A DNA stretch of 64,000 nucleotides from Choricystis sp. odSpoLacu1 (lineage: Eukaryota > Chlorophyta > Trebouxiophyceae). A program made the translations under genes and the position numbers. Numbering within the stretch: position 1 is the first letter of the stretch; the number at the start of each line of letters is the position of its first letter. The notes beneath the pieces are model-generated. The model saw only the letters and a program-made list of their open reading frames with translations, was not told the DNA's origin and ran no database searches. This document shows, in pieces, positions 43,115-55,169 of the stretch. The stretch spans positions 739,051 through 803,050 of the forward strand of contig OY253657.1 of NCBI GenBank assembly GCA_958009055.1. Reading direction: 5' to 3'.

Positions 43115-44364
43115 ATGGACGACGCCGCGCCCGCCTTAGCGCGGCCACGGCGAGGAGCCCCCCCAGAAATTGACTGGCAGAGGTGTGTGTGGGAGAGATC
43201 GCGAGAGGGAGGGCAGGGGTGTCTGGAATTTGCACCCGACGCGGCGTGTTGTTGTGCTGACTCTCCTTTCCCTCACTCCCACACAGGCTAGACAAGGCAC
43301 GCTTTCTGTACTTGGGTGCTGCAGTGTTTTCGGTGCGTGGATGCGTGGAAGGAGAGAGAAAGAGGGTGAAAAGGCAGCCAATGCGCGGGGCCGACAGCAC
43401 CAACTCACACTCACCACACCCACCACACCACCAGGGCCTCACCGTCGCCCTCTTCCCTCTGACCGTCGTCAAGACTCGCCAGATGGCCCTGCCCGACGCC
43501 CCCCGCGGCGTGCGGGGGGCGTGGGCGGTGGGGCGCAGCATCGTGGCGACACAGGGCGTGCGCGGCCTGTACTGCGGCCTGAGCACCGTTGTCTGCGGCA
43601 TTATTCCCGCGCGTGGCGCCTACTTGACCACCCTGGAAGCCGTCAAATCCGCGGCTGAAGCCAGGCTGGCAGTCGCTGCCCCCAGCCTAGGCGACGCGCA
43701 GCGCGCGGCGGGCGCCAACCTGGTGGGCGGCGCGGCGGCGTCGTTGTCCACCCAGATCATGACGGTGCCGGTGGACGTGGTGTCGCAGAGGTTGATGGTG
43801 CAACAGGAGCAGGGGCCGGCGTCGGCGGCGACTGCGACTGCATCACCGTCATCGTCGCGGCGCCCGCCACCCCCCCTGGTCCGCGGTGGCGTCGCCATGG
43901 CGCGGTCCATCATCGCCGCGGAAGGCGTGCGCGGCCTGTACCGCGGCTTCTTTGCGTCGGTGGCCACTTTTGTGCCGTCGTCTGCGGTGTGGTGGTCGGC
44001 GTATGGAGGGTACCAGCGCGCGCTGTGGCAGGCGCTTGATGATGCTGCAGCGGCCGGCACGGCCCATGACACCGCCCACACTGCCGCCCACATCTTTGGC
44101 GTGCAGACGGCTGCCGCCCTGGCGGCGGGGTGCACGTCTGCCACGCTGACGACGCCGCTGGATGTGGTCAAGACGAGGCTGCAGGTGGCGGGTGGGACTG
44201 CGGGCGCCGCCCCCACCGCGCTCGCCGTCGTCAAACGGCTGCTGGCTGAAGACGGCGTCGCCGGCCTGTTCCGTGGGCTGGGCCCCCGCACCGCCAGCGT
44301 GGCGTTGTGGGGGACGTGCATGGTGAACGCGTATGAAGGGTTGAAGCGGGCAGCAGCCAAGTGA
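43115..44364 (+). CDS. SLC25A44: Mitochondrial carrier, SLC25A44 type
   Basis: Six-helix inner-membrane carrier. Animal SLC25A44 imports branched-chain amino acids. The exons are 43115-43182, 43287-43332 and 43435-44364, 347 aa. The opening PEIDWQRLDKARFLYLGAAV then FSGLTVALFPLTVVKTRQM matches the SLC25A44 opening found in plants and animals. The three carrier signatures are PLTVVKTR, PVDVVSQR and PLDVVKTRLQV (the first has Thr in place of the usual Asp). GVRGLYCGL, GVRGLYRGF and GVAGLFRGL follow each, as the family requires. The second exon is only 46 nt, and both junctions lie within conserved residues, so the splicing is well supported. Substrate is inferred from the N-terminal motif. Confidence 0.9.
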
Positions 44365-44461
44365 TGGGAGGTTAGTTTTGGTTTTTCGTGGTTCCGTCTT
44401 CTTTTTTTACCCCCTCAGCTATCATTGCAAAACACGGCGGGCTCAATAGCGCCCCAATCCT

Positions 44462-46135
44462 CTACACTCCATCCTGCTGATCATCCTGCCGCACCGTCGC
44501 CGGCTGGTGCAGCGGTGGGTGGGTGCATCCACAGTCTCCACTCCACGCGCCCACCGCCCCGCCCAGCGCGCACACGGCGGCTGACAGTTCCCGCACCGCG
44601 GCCACCGTTCCGCCCAGCTCGAACAAAAACGCGATCCAGCGCGCGTGCTCTCTTGCTGCAGCCTCAGTGGGGGGCAGGCGCGCCAGGCCCACGGCTGGCT
44701 CGTGGTGGGCGGGGCGGCGCGCGCCGTCGACAGCGGCGGCCCAGGTGGCGCGGTGGCCGGCATCCAGCCTGACTCTCTCGTCCTCCACCCACGCCAACTC
44801 GGCAGTCAGGGCTTTGAGTGCGGGGTAGGAGGGAGCTGGCGGCGTGGCCCCGTGCCTTTTTCTGCCGTCTCGCCACGCCGCGCGCACGACTGCCAACCCC
44901 GCCGTCGCTTCGTCCACCGCTGCCGTCACGCCCGCCGCCAGGGCGGCCAGCGGGTTGGCAGATGCCATGGGGTCGCGCCCGCCATAGCGCGCCGCCACGA
45001 TTGACAGGCTGGCGTCCTCAAAGCCGGAGCCCACGGCTGTGCCGACCGCACGCAGCTGGGCAGCGACGCGCGCCGTGGCGGCTTCCACGGCGGCCACGTG
45101 GGCGACAGGCAGGCCCGCGTGCGTGCGCCCCAGCAGGCGGGCGGGCACGGGCAGGTAGACAGCAAAGTGGCGGGGCGTGGGTGGGGGTGGCGCGGCGGTT
45201 TCGACGTCTTTTAGTGGTGGCGCGCGGCCACCCTCCCTGCACGCCCCCACGCACGCGCCCGGCGTGGGCAGGCGCGCGATTGCCGCTTCATAACGAGCAT
45301 GGTCCAGGGCTTTGGTTACGGCACCCCGGTGCGCGCGCACTCGCCGCACGCCGGTGTTGATGGCGTCGCGGCGGGCGGCGGGGTCGCTGGTGTTGTCGCC
45401 GTCATCGTCGTCACCCGTCGTCGTCAGCAGTGGCGACACGACATCCTGAGCCAACCCACTCAACTCATCTCCCGCCAACACCACCTCGTCCATCGCGTCA
45501 TCGGACGCGGCCCGCGGAAACCACACCACATTCGCGACCGCCACCACGCCCACCCCCATCAACACCGCGCACACGCGCGCAATGGCAAATTTGGCGGCAT
45601 CCAGGCGGGTGTCGTGCGTGATGTTGGCCGGCGTGTCCAGCAGGGCGGGAAACGTGACAATCACATAGGTGCCGAGGGTCAGTTTGGCCGCACAGTCGAG
45701 GGACGCGCCGCGCGCAAACGCTTCGGACACGACCGCCGCGACGACAGCCCCGATGGCTGTGACGAACGATTTCTCAGCCGACGCAGCGGCCAGGCCAAGG
45801 GCGCCCCCTGTCAGCGTGCCCCCCACACGCTCGACGCATCGGCGGGCAGTGGAGCCCAAGCGGCTCATGCTCGACACGGCCACCGTCACAGCCGCCCACG
45901 TCAACGAAGTGCGCCTCAACGCGGCCAACGTGGCAGTCCGTTCGGCCGCCAGCACGAGCTGATTGGCGGTGGCAATGGCCGCCAGCATGATGAGCAGCAG
46001 GGCCGTCCTGGATGCGTCGGCCACAAAGCGCGCGTCGAGCCAGGGCGGGAGCAGGGTCTGTGGATGCGGGCGCCGCGTCGGTTTCACCGATTGGGGCGGC
46101 AGTTGGAGCTTGGTTGAGCGTTCATAGAACGACAT
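44462..46135 (-). CDS. FUSC/ALMT-superfamily membrane protein
   Basis: Single-exon protein of 557 aa starting MSFYERSTKLQLPPQ. Residues 35-240 hold about six hydrophobic helices (ADASRTALLLIMLAAIATAN, RRTSLTWAAVTVAVSSMSRL, RVGGTLTGGALGLAAAS, FVTAIGAVVAAVVSEAFARG, KLTLGTYVIVTFPALL, FAIARVCAVLMGVGVVAVAN). R-x-GGTLTGGALGLA resembles the conserved loop of fusaric-acid-resistance and aluminium-activated malate transporter proteins. The second half is a long soluble helical domain, as in plant ALMTs and FUSC proteins. Substrate unknown. The in-frame extension to 46336 was rejected because the first ATG with good context is at 46135. Confidence 0.65.
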   Translation of the reverse strand: MSFYERSTKLQLPPQSVKPTRRPHPQTLLPPWLDARFVADASRTALLLIMLAAIATANQLVLAAERTATLAALRRTSLTWAAVTVAVSSMSRLGSTARRCVERVGGTLTGGALGLAAASAEKSFVTAIGAVVAAVVSEAFARGASLDCAAKLTLGTYVIVTFPALLDTPANITHDTRLDAAKFAIARVCAVLMGVGVVAVANVVWFPRAASDDAMDEVVLAGDELSGLAQDVVSPLLTTTGDDDDGDNTSDPAARRDAINTGVRRVRAHRGAVTKALDHARYEAAIARLPTPGACVGACREGGRAPPLKDVETAAPPPPTPRHFAVYLPVPARLLGRTHAGLPVAHVAAVEAATARVAAQLRAVGTAVGSGFEDASLSIVAARYGGRDPMASANPLAALAAGVTAAVDEATAGLAVVRAAWRDGRKRHGATPPAPSYPALKALTAELAWVEDERVRLDAGHRATWAAAVDGARRPAHHEPAVGLARLPPTEAAAREHARWIAFLFELGGTVAAVRELSAAVCALGGAVGAWSGDCGCTHPPLHQPATVRQDDQQDGV

Positions 46136-46354
46136 GGTTGGTGTGGCTGCTGTGCGCGCCTGTGTGTGCCACAGTGGGGTGAGAGGCGGGGGGGGCGGTC
46201 GCCCCCTGTCCAATACAAAAGAAACGACGAATTTGAAGGAGGTGCAGCGCGAACCTGCCAAGTGGTTTGTCACCCCCTGCTGTGTGTGTGGGACCGCGAG
46301 AAAAACAATGAGACAAATGCAGATGAGATCACACACACAAGAAAATCACAACTT

Positions 46355-49300
46355 TTAAACACCCGCCACCGCCACCGGCCACGCTGCCGCGACGCGCGCC
46401 AGCGCGTCGGCCGAGGTGCAGCCAGCCGGCTCCTGCACCAGGTCATCGCCGCCCGCCCCTCCCACCTCAATGGCGGCCTGGAGGGCATCCAGTGCAGCCT
46501 CGTTCATGGGGCCACCCAGCTGAGCAGCCGCTGCCGCCAGCGCGTCGCGTGCGGCGGGCGCGTCCCCGCCCCCGCGCAGCACGGCGGCCAGCAACTGCAG
46601 GGCGGCGTCTTTGTGGAGGGTGGAGGCGCGGGGCGACGTGAGGGCGACCGTGATAGCAGCCACTGCATCGCGTTCGCGGCCGGAGGGCAGGGCGGCCGCG
46701 ACCGCGGTGGTCACCGCGCGCACTCGGCCGCGCCCGCGCGGCGCGGTGGCCAGCGCAGCCAGAGACGACGCGAGGTCGTCCAGGCCGAGGGCGGCTGCTG
46801 CCTCCGCGTGAGCGTGCAGAAAGGAGATGGCGGTGGTTGTGTGAGCGTCGTCCCCGCCGGCGCTGGCTGCTGCTGCTGCCGCCCAGGGCAGGCCGCACAG
46901 TACGCCGCCCGCGACTTGGTCGACACCCGAGCCTAGTGCATCAATCCTTAGGCCGCCACAAGCCGCCACATCCAGAGCAGACGTCCACCCAGTCAGAGAG
47001 GGAGTCGTGCGCGCCAGGGCCACCGCGTCGGCGGCTGCCGTGGCGGCGGCGGCGGCGGCAGCCACCACGCGGTCAGCGCCGCCGCGAGTCAACGGCGCAC
47101 ACAGCAACCACTGCGCCGCGGCTGGGGGGCGGCAGGGCGCCACCAGGGCGGCTCCCAGAGACCAGGTGGATGGGTTGGAGTCCACTGCATCATCAGGCGG
47201 TGCTGCTGCTGCCACCGCCAGCCGGGCGGCGCCGTCGGCGACGTCCAGCGACGTGAGAGCGGCGGCCGCGAGTGCCACACCCGCGTCGGTCAACCCGCCG
47301 TCCCCGGCGGCTGCCGCTGCCAGGCCCGCCACCAGACCCCGCGGCGCGCCAGCACCCCGCGCCACGTACGCTGACAACGATGCCAGCGACGCGCGCGCAG
47401 CGCTGTGCGCGCCTGCCGCCTCGGCAGCAGCTGCCGCTGCGACCAGGGCGGGCGCGACACTGGCTGCCGCGGCAGGCGCCAGCGCACGCAGGGCGGCGTG
47501 CGAGGCGGCCGCTTCCCGCGGGCAGCCACACCCCAACGCACAGCGCAGGGCGACTGCCGCCCAGCCGTCGGGGTCGGGGGTGGGGGGCAGCATGGGGCGC
47601 ACCGCGTTGACAAAGGCAGCCACCGTGACCAGCACGCGTGCCGGGGAGCCCGCCGCCGCCAGTCCCGCCACCACGCCCACCGCCGACTTGACGCCCGATG
47701 CTTCAGCCAGCGCGTCCAGGGCGGCGGTGGCCCCCCTGATGGGGCCCGGCTCGCCACGCGAGGCGGCCAGCAGGCACGCGTGCGCGACCAACGGCGCACG
47801 GGGCGCGAGCTCATAAGGAGCTGCCGTGGCGGCGGGCGCCAGCAGCCACAGGGCGGCACCACAGCGGGCACGCGGGTCGTCGGGGGGGGGAGGCAGGGAG
47901 CGGGAGGCTGCGTGGGTGGCAGGAGGGTGGGCGTCATCGCGGGCACACCCATCGCCACCATCATCCCCCAGCAACACGTCCACGTCGACGGGCGCAGCGT
48001 CACTGGCGTTGCGCGCCGGTTCGGGTGCTCCCAGCGCACCAGCCACTTCGGCAGCTAACGCAGCCACAGCCTCGGCGGGCGCGGCACACACAATCCAGCG
48101 CGCCGCGCGCGCTGCGTCGCCCGCGGGAGGGCGCGGCGTGTCGGGCAGGCCGCCCAGCATGGCTGAGATGAGCAGGCTGAGTGCTGCGCCCGCGTTGCCG
48201 GGGGCGGCAGCGGCGGCAGCCCACAAGGCCTCCGCTTCAGCGGCGCCTGCGCTGCCGAGTGCAGCGGTCAGTGCCAGCAGGCACCCCAGGGCGGCTCGAC
48301 CGCCGCCACCACGCACACGGCCATCGGCTCCAAAGTCCAGAGAACGTACGATGGGGGCGAGCGCACGCAGGGCGCCGCGCGGGGCGGCGCGCGCAGACGC
48401 GAGGGGCAGCAAGCGTCGCGTCGCTTCGGTCAGCAGGGCGGGGGCGAGCTCTGGGTGGGCGGCCGCCAGGCGGGAAGCCAGGTCCAGCTGGTTGGCTTCG
48501 TGAGCTTCGGCTGCAGCGGCAGCCAGGGCGGAGGAGATGGGCAGAGGGGGTGCGTCGTCTGCGTCCGAGTCGTCATCGTCATCATCATCATCGTCCGACA
48601 CACTGCTCGCGTCCCCCAGCGACGCGGTCGCTCCCCAGGCGCGAGATTCGAGGGAAGCCAGCATGCGAGCAGCCGCCGCCCTGGCCGAGGGGTCGGCCGC
48701 ACCCGCCCCAAAGAGCGCGACTGTCGCGACTGTCGCGACGGGCAGTGCCAGCGGCACCGCCCGGTACACGTCAGCCAACGCCGCCGCCGCGGCGGCAGCC
48801 AGCACGGGATCGGGCCCCAGGGCGGCATCCACAAAGGCAGCCGCGGCGCGGGGCTGGGAGGCGAGCGCGTTGCGCAGGCCTGCGCGCGCGGCGCGCGTGT
48901 GCGCGCGTGCGCTGCCGCCCGCGGGCCGCGTCAGCAGCGCGTCTGCCCAGGCCAGGGCGGTGGCGGCAGGGCGCGAATCGTCTCCGTCAAAGGGAGGACC
49001 ATTTAGTAACGCGGCTTGAGCCTGCAGGGCGGCTCGTTCGACTGCGTCAGCTAACCTTAACGCTGCCTCCTCTGCCGCAGACCCGGCGCGCGCGTCGCGC
49101 GGGTGGCGCGCGCGCGCGCGGCGGCCGCGCCGCGCGCGATGTCTGCGCGCAGCTTGGCGGGGGTGGCACCATCGCCACACCAGGCGCCGAGAGCGGTGAA
49201 CAAGGCGTGGCGGGCGGCGGGGGGCAGGGCGGCCGGGTCTGCCGCGCCCAACTCGCCCCCCACCCGCCGCACGATGACGGCCAGGCACAGGCGCACCGCC

Positions 49301-52300
49301 TGCACCTCGGTGGCGCCATCTGCGGCCGCGGGGGCCAGCCAGCGTAGCGCGTCGGCCGCCCAGTCCAGCAGGGAGCGGCGCAGCGGCCCACCGCGCGCCA
49401 GCGCTCCGCGCGGCGCGGCCGCCGCGGCGCACCGCCACACGTGCCCCACCGCGGCACGCAGCTCGTCGCGGGCACGCCCACGCGCACGCGAAGTGCGCGG
49501 CTTGTCTGCAGCCAATTCATCGTGCGTGGGGCGCAATGCGGCGGCCAGGGCGCCGTGTGCAGCGGGCGAGCAAAACCCAAGGGCGGGCACCGACGACCGC
49601 AGCGCGGCGTCAGGGGCAGACCGCACGTGGGCGACCAGCGTGGAGAACAGGGCACGGTGTCGGGTGGCGTCGCCTCCTGGAGGAGGCAGGGCGGCCGCCA
49701 GAGCGGCCAGGGATGCCGCCAAGTCGCCACGCGCCGCGTCGCGCGCCGCGTCTGCCGACCCGGCGACGCGTGGCACGCCGTCGCGGCCGAGCAGGGTGGA
49801 CAACCGCCGAAAGGCGGCGTCAAAGGCGGCGTCCCCCAGGCCGGGGACGAGCAGGGCTGCGCGGGCTCCGATTTCGGAGGTCCAGCGTGCGCGAGAGGTG
49901 GCGGCGTCGCCGCCTGGCGGGGCGGCCAGCAGGGGGTGCCACGTCGGGGGCGTGCTGGCGGCTGCTGCGGCCGCCCTGCCATCCGCCCATGGCGTCCAGT
50001 CCCACGCGCAGCGAGCTGCCAGCGCGTCTCCAGCACCATCGATGACGTCGGTCAGGCGGTGGGGGGAGGGAGGAGGAGGGGACGTTGTGTCTGTCCAGCG
50101 CGCGCTGTCGAGCGCGGCGCCCACGCGCCGCGCGCAGGCGGCTGCCTCCACGCCCGCTTGGCGGGCGGCCGCGTCCCCACTGCACAGCAAGAGCATGGCC
50201 GCCGTGTCCAGGGCCAGCAGGGCGTCCGCCTGGGCGTCCGGCGGGGGCACGTGGGTGGCGGCGGCAGCAGCGCCACCCTGGACAACAGCATCACCGACTG
50301 CGCGTGTCCAGGCGCCTGCAACACTGGCAGCCAGGGCCACAGCGTGGCACTGAGCCTCGGGCGCGCTGTCGGGTAGGCGTAGCGCAAGACGCGCGCATGC
50401 CAAAACAGCGGCCGCGCGAGCAGCCGGCGGCGTGGCCGCGGCGCAGTGCAGCAGTGCACGCGTCGCGGCCGCCGTGACGCGCGGGTCGACGTGCAGCGTC
50501 CAAGCGGGCAGCTCCAGGGCGGCACGTTGTGCTTCCCATCCGTCCGGCAAGACAAACGGCATCATGTTGAACACCGCGGCCAACAGGCCTGCCAGGGGGG
50601 CGCGGTCGCGCGGCAGCGGGTCGCCGGGAGGGCGCGCGCCCGGCAGGGGCGGCCGCCACGGCGCGAGCGGCGCGTCTGCGGCGGCCAAGGCTGCCGCCAA
50701 CGCGCGACGCGCGCGTGGTGCCAGGTCGGCCGCACCCGCGACCACCAGGGCGTCGCCACCGGCAGCGGTCAGCGCGACGAGAGCATTGACATCGCATGGC
50801 CTCCCGTCGAGTGGCGCGTCGGCGCCCGCTGCGGCGGCAGCCAGCACATCCAACAAGGCTGTCGCACCAACGGCCGCCAAATCGGCTGCTGCCGGTCCAT
50901 CGGCCGCAGCAGCCAGCGCGTCCAGCACGACGACGTCCAGGGCGAGGGGGGGCGACTCGCGCGCCAGAGCGGCGGCCAACGCTGCCAGCGCGGGGCCGCA
51001 GTCGCTGCCGGCTTTGCGGGCGGCAGCCACAGCACCACTGGCCAGAGATGTCAACCAGGTGGTGCGGCAGGGGGCCGACTCCCCGGGGGCGGGCAGGTGG
51101 GGCGCGCGCGCGAGCGCGGCCGCGACGCGCGCAGCACCACGCAGCGCGGCGCTGCGCAGCGGGCGGTCTTTAAAGCCGCGCCCAAGACCTGCAGCCAGGG
51201 AGGGAGCCCCCGCCGCCAACGCATCATCCCTCTCGCACGCCAGGCAGGCGGCCAGCAGGGGCAGCCCCGCGCGCGCGTGTTTGGTCGGGTGGCGCGCGAC
51301 CCACGCGCTCACGTCGCGCCGCAAGGTGGCCAGGGTGGCCGCCCATGCTGCTGCGCCGGCTGTGGAGGTAGATATCAGGCTCCGGTCCACGCCACCCGCG
51401 TCCGCCAACGCGCCCAGCACGGTGGCCAGTGACCCTGCCAGCGCGTGGGCCACCTGAGACTTGCGCGTGGGCGCGCGCACGCGCAGCGGGTGCAGCGCGG
51501 TGACAAAACCCGCCGCTTCGACCAGGCCGGCGTCATCGACGGGGGCCAGGCGCACGGTGGACACTGCGTGCACCACAGCCAGCAGTTCGGCCCAGGTGGC
51601 GGGTTCAGCATCGGCGGCGCGGCCGGACAGTTCGTGGTCAAACCTGGCAGTCACGTCTGCCAGCCGCCCTGCGGGTGTGGGCGACGCCAACCCACCCAAC
51701 ACAGCCGCTGCACGCGCCACCACACCCGCTCGCGCTGTGGCCAGCCGCGGCGCCGCCGCCGCGGCGCGGGCGGGCACGTAGGCGGGCGCGTGCAGCGTCC
51801 AGTCCCACGCAAGCGAAGCTAAAGCTCCCACTTGACGGGGAGCCAGCGACGGACCGCCTTGACGGATGACAGCTGCTGCTGCATCCAAAAACACGGTCTC
51901 GGAGGCCAGTCGCCGGGCCAGCAGCACGTCGTCGCCGGGGGGTGGCGTGGCCGCTGCGGCGGCCGCCGCGTCGTTGGCGGCCGCGGCCAGCGCGTCTTTG
52001 CGCCACGCCAGCAGGGCGTCCAGCAGGGAGGGAGCGGCAGCGTCGGCCAAGGATGCCAGGCCCGCCAGTGTGGCGTCGTAGGGTGGGGAGGAGGATGAAG
52101 GCTGTGTGGGTTGGGAGGAGGTTGGTGAGTGCTGACGCAAAGACCCGCCTCCCACCTTGCTCACAACACACACACACTCTCTCACCTGGCCCGTGCACAC
52201 CAGCTCCGCCACCCGTGCCTCCGCCGTCTCCCTGAACCGGGCCAACAGCGCCGCCGCGACAGCTGGCGTGTCGTCGCCGCGCAGGGAGGGCGTGGGAGCG

Positions 52301-52398
52301 GCGGGAGAGGACGGCGCGTCGTCCGCGTCACCGTCGGGATGCCGGGCCGGCGTGCCGGGGGCGGACGCGGCGGCCGAGGGAGCGGGCGAGGGCGGCAT
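46355..52398 (-). CDS. Furry/MOR2/Tao3-type cell morphogenesis protein (frame-interrupted)
   Basis: Giant HEAT-repeat scaffold that in yeast and animals works with NDR kinases in polarity and mitosis. The exons are 52398-52186 and 52101-46355, about 1985 aa. The N-terminal half aligns by eye with the family: YDATLAGLASLADAAAPSLL then DALLAWRKD, LLARRLASETVFLDAAAAVI, the HPLRVRAPTRKSQVAHALAG block (family form NRAPHKRKSELHHAL), GFKDRPLRSAALRG. Alpha-helical Ala/Leu repeats continue to the C-terminus. It is shorter than animal Furry (about 3000 aa). The frame breaks in a GC-dinucleotide run at about 49105-49121, and two fewer bases join RGAAAARAR to DARAGSAAEEAALRLADAVE. The intron 52102-52185 is phase 0. 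Family assignment is strongest for residues 90-420. Confidence 0.75.
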
Positions 52399-52867
52399 GG
52401 TGCGGTGTTGGTGGTGGGGGGGCACCAATGGGGCGTGCTCGCGCGCGTGCCTGGCAGTTTTGCCTCTCCCTCTGTGTGGCTGGAGGAGAGTGGCGAGGAC
52501 GGCAAGAGGGCAACCCAAACTCCGCGGGGCACAGGGAGGGGAGAGGCGCGTGAGAGAGAAACTCTCGAAAGTGTGTTTTTTGGCGTTGCAAAGCCTGCGT
52601 CTCCGCGCGTCACTCTCCACCTTCTCTCGCTCACTCACTCACTCTCAACTCTCCCCACACCGAAAAAGAAAGACGCGCGCACAGGCGCTCTTTTTTCCCA
52701 GAGGCTGGGGTGGGGGAGGGCGGAGGCACACGCCCCCCCAACACCTCCCTTTGGTGGCCACCGCCGTCTCGCGCGGCCGGCGCAGACAACGACGCGGCGG
52801 CCACCTGGTGGGGCCCCCTCCCCCCCGTCTCCAAGGCCGTGGGGGGCAGTGCGGTCCCAAAAAACGC
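52399..52867. other. Spacer between aldolase and Furry-type gene
   Basis: It holds the 5' leader of the Furry-type gene and the 3' UTR of aldolase (both minus). No ORF is supported. GGTGGCCACC-like inverted stretches near 52750-52810 could form a stem. Confidence 0.45.
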
Positions 52868-54323
52868 TCAGTACTTGTAATCACTGACGTGCAGGCTCTC
52901 AGTCGCCGCGCCCCCGGCGCCGCCACCGTATTTCCCAAGCGTCGCCGCCCCATTGGCCGTCGCGCGCGCCGTGAACGCGGCCGCCCCAGCGCCCAGGTTG
53001 TCGGTCTTGCCGCCCCACGCTTTGAGAGCAGACTGCTGCAGCGCGCGCCCATAGGAAAACGACAGGTTCCAGGGTTTGGGGGGGCCGTCTGCGCCCAGCG
53101 CGTTCATCGCAGACAGGTTGACGGACGCGTCCTCCTCCGACTGGCCGCCCGACAGGAAGACGACGCCCGGGACGGCGGCGGGGACGGCGCGAGACAGGGC
53201 GCGCACGGTGGCACGGGCCACGTCGATGGGAGACGACGGCTCCGCTTCCGAGCCAGGCGTCACCATGTTGGGCTTGAGCAGCGTGCCCTCCAGCAGGACG
53301 TGGTGGTCGGCCAACGCTTTGTAGACGGCAGCTAAGACAGCTTCAGTGACGGCGGCACACTTGTCGATGGAGTGGGCGCCGTCTGTCAAGATTTCAGGCT
53401 CCACAATCGGCACCAACCCATTCTCCTGGCAGATGGCGGCGTAGCGGGCCAGGCCGTACGCGTTCTCGTGGATGGCCAGGGCGGAGGGTGCAGTGTCCGA
53501 GATCTTGAGCACAGCACGCCACTTGGCAAAGCGCGCGCCGGCAGAGTAGTACATGGCGCACCGCGCGCCCAGGTCGTCGATGCCTTGGGTGGTGGTTTCG
53601 TCGTCAGTGCCCCCCAGCAGGACGACGCCTTTGTCGACCTTGATGCCGGGCAGGATGCCTTTGGCGGTCAGCATGTCGACAAAGGGGGTGCCGTCCGAGG
53701 CGGACTGGTAGAGCGTCTCCTCAAACAGGATGACGCCCGAGATGTGGTTCTCCACGCCGGGCGCGGTGAATAGCATCTGGCGCAGGGCGCGGCGGTTGTC
53801 CTCCACGTTGTCGACACCGATGGAGGAGAGCTGGTGAGTGGGGTGTGGGTGACGTTCGGAAGCACGCCCAAGTTTTTCCGCCAGCCTTGCGAGCTTGAGT
53901 GCGTGCTTTTGACGCGCCACGCTCTCTCTCTCTTTCCCCCGCCAGCCCTTGTGATCCCGGCATGCGGCTGCTCTGTCGCTCAACGCGCACACTCGGGCGT
54001 CAGGGGGCAGGCAATGCGCGCGCGACGCGGACAGAGGCGCCCCAAAACACGCAGCAAACGAAAGCCAAAAAAAAGAAACGCGACACCGCCAGGCTGCTGG
54101 CCGCCTGCCGCCGGCTCGCGCGCACCCCTCCCATCACGCGCCGCAACGCTGGCACACACCCGACACCCCGGCCCCTGCATGCCGCACGCACCCGCTTGCC
54201 GATCGTGCCGGTCGACTCGTCGGCCGCCAGGATGCCTTTGCCCGGGGTGACCAGCTGGCGCGCGTTGGCCACCAGCTCGGCCGCGTACTTGGGCATGTAG
54301 GCGTTGCCCTGCATGGAGGCCAT
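52868..54323 (-). CDS. FBA: Class I fructose-bisphosphate aldolase, plant cytosolic type
   Basis: Schiff-base aldolase of glycolysis/gluconeogenesis. The exons are 54323-54192 and 53830-52868, phase 0, 364 aa, a normal length. Exon 1 covers [17 protein letters not shown]. Exon 2 starts [20 protein letters not shown] and includes [48 protein letters not shown] (the Lys of LLKPNM forms the Schiff base) and [12 protein letters not shown]. The C-terminus [10 protein letters not shown] ends in the functional Tyr and matches plant cytosolic aldolases (ESLHVKDYKY) rather than animal ones. There is no transit peptide: the protein starts [17 protein letters not shown]. The 361-nt intron has no supported content. 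Confidence 0.97.
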
Positions 54324-54545
54324 GGTGTGTGTCTGTGTGGAAAATGGGGGAGGGAAGGAAGGAGAAAGAGGTGGTGGCTAGGCACAAGAGTGAGAAGCGC
54401 AGAGTTTGTCGGTTCTTTTTGTTGCCCATCGCCCGTGCCCTTGCCCGCGCCTCTCTCTTCCTTTCACGTGTGCACACCCAGCCCGTGTGCTGTGCCATCC
54501 CCCTGCGCTTCGGCAGACACACACAAACTAAAAGCCTCAGCCCCG

Positions 54546-55089
54546 ATGGCCGCGTCCGCGGTCGACGCTTACAGGCGCGAGGTGGAGGTGCTCAAGCAGC
54601 TGCAAGAAGGTGTGCGGGAGCAGTGCGGTGTGTGCTTGTGTGTTTGGTAGGAAGCGGCGGACGACGCTGGCGGGGAGGGCGCGACCCGCGACCGCTCGCC
54701 TCCCGCATCCGTCGGTTGCCCCACTGTCCTCCCTCCCCCTCCCCACACTTACAACAGACCTCCAACGCAACTCCACCTCCCAACAAACTTTTGTGTCCCA
54801 GCGCCACGAAAACGAGATGGTGCTGGCCGAGCTGGAGCGCGTGACCGACGGCGACGCCGTGTTCAAGCTGACGGGGGGCGCCCTGTTGAAACAAGACCCT
54901 TCTGTAGCGGTGGCCACCGTGCGCAAACGGTTGGACTACATTGGGGTGGAGCTGGAGAGGTTGGAGGGGGCGGCGACTGATCTGACGTCCCGCGCTGAGA
55001 AAGCGCAAGCGCGCGTCGCGGCGGCGCAGGCGGAGGCGGTCAAAGCGCAGGCCGCGGCTGCGGGGGGTGGGCAGGCGCAGAAAGCGTGA
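54546..55089 (+). CDS. PFDN6: Prefoldin subunit 6
   Basis: Beta-type subunit of the prefoldin hexamer that hands nascent actin and tubulin to the CCT chaperonin. The exons are 54546-54609 and 54758-55089, 131 aa, joined in phase 1. The N-terminal helix (AYRREVEVLKQLQEDLQRN) and C-terminal helix (VRKRLDYIGVELERLEGA) flank the hairpin region QQTFVSQRHENEMVLAELER then ALLKQDPSVA, the classic prefoldin-6 layout. The Ala/Gln-rich tail is lineage-specific. The intron is GT-GTGCGG to ACAACAG. It is head-to-head with aldolase with 222 bp between start codons. Confidence 0.92.
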
Positions 55090-55169
55090 GAAGAGAGAGA
55101 GAAGGAGGAAGGATGGAGGATGGGGGGACTGTTAAACAAAAAACCAAAACAAACAGACTGTTTGCTCTC

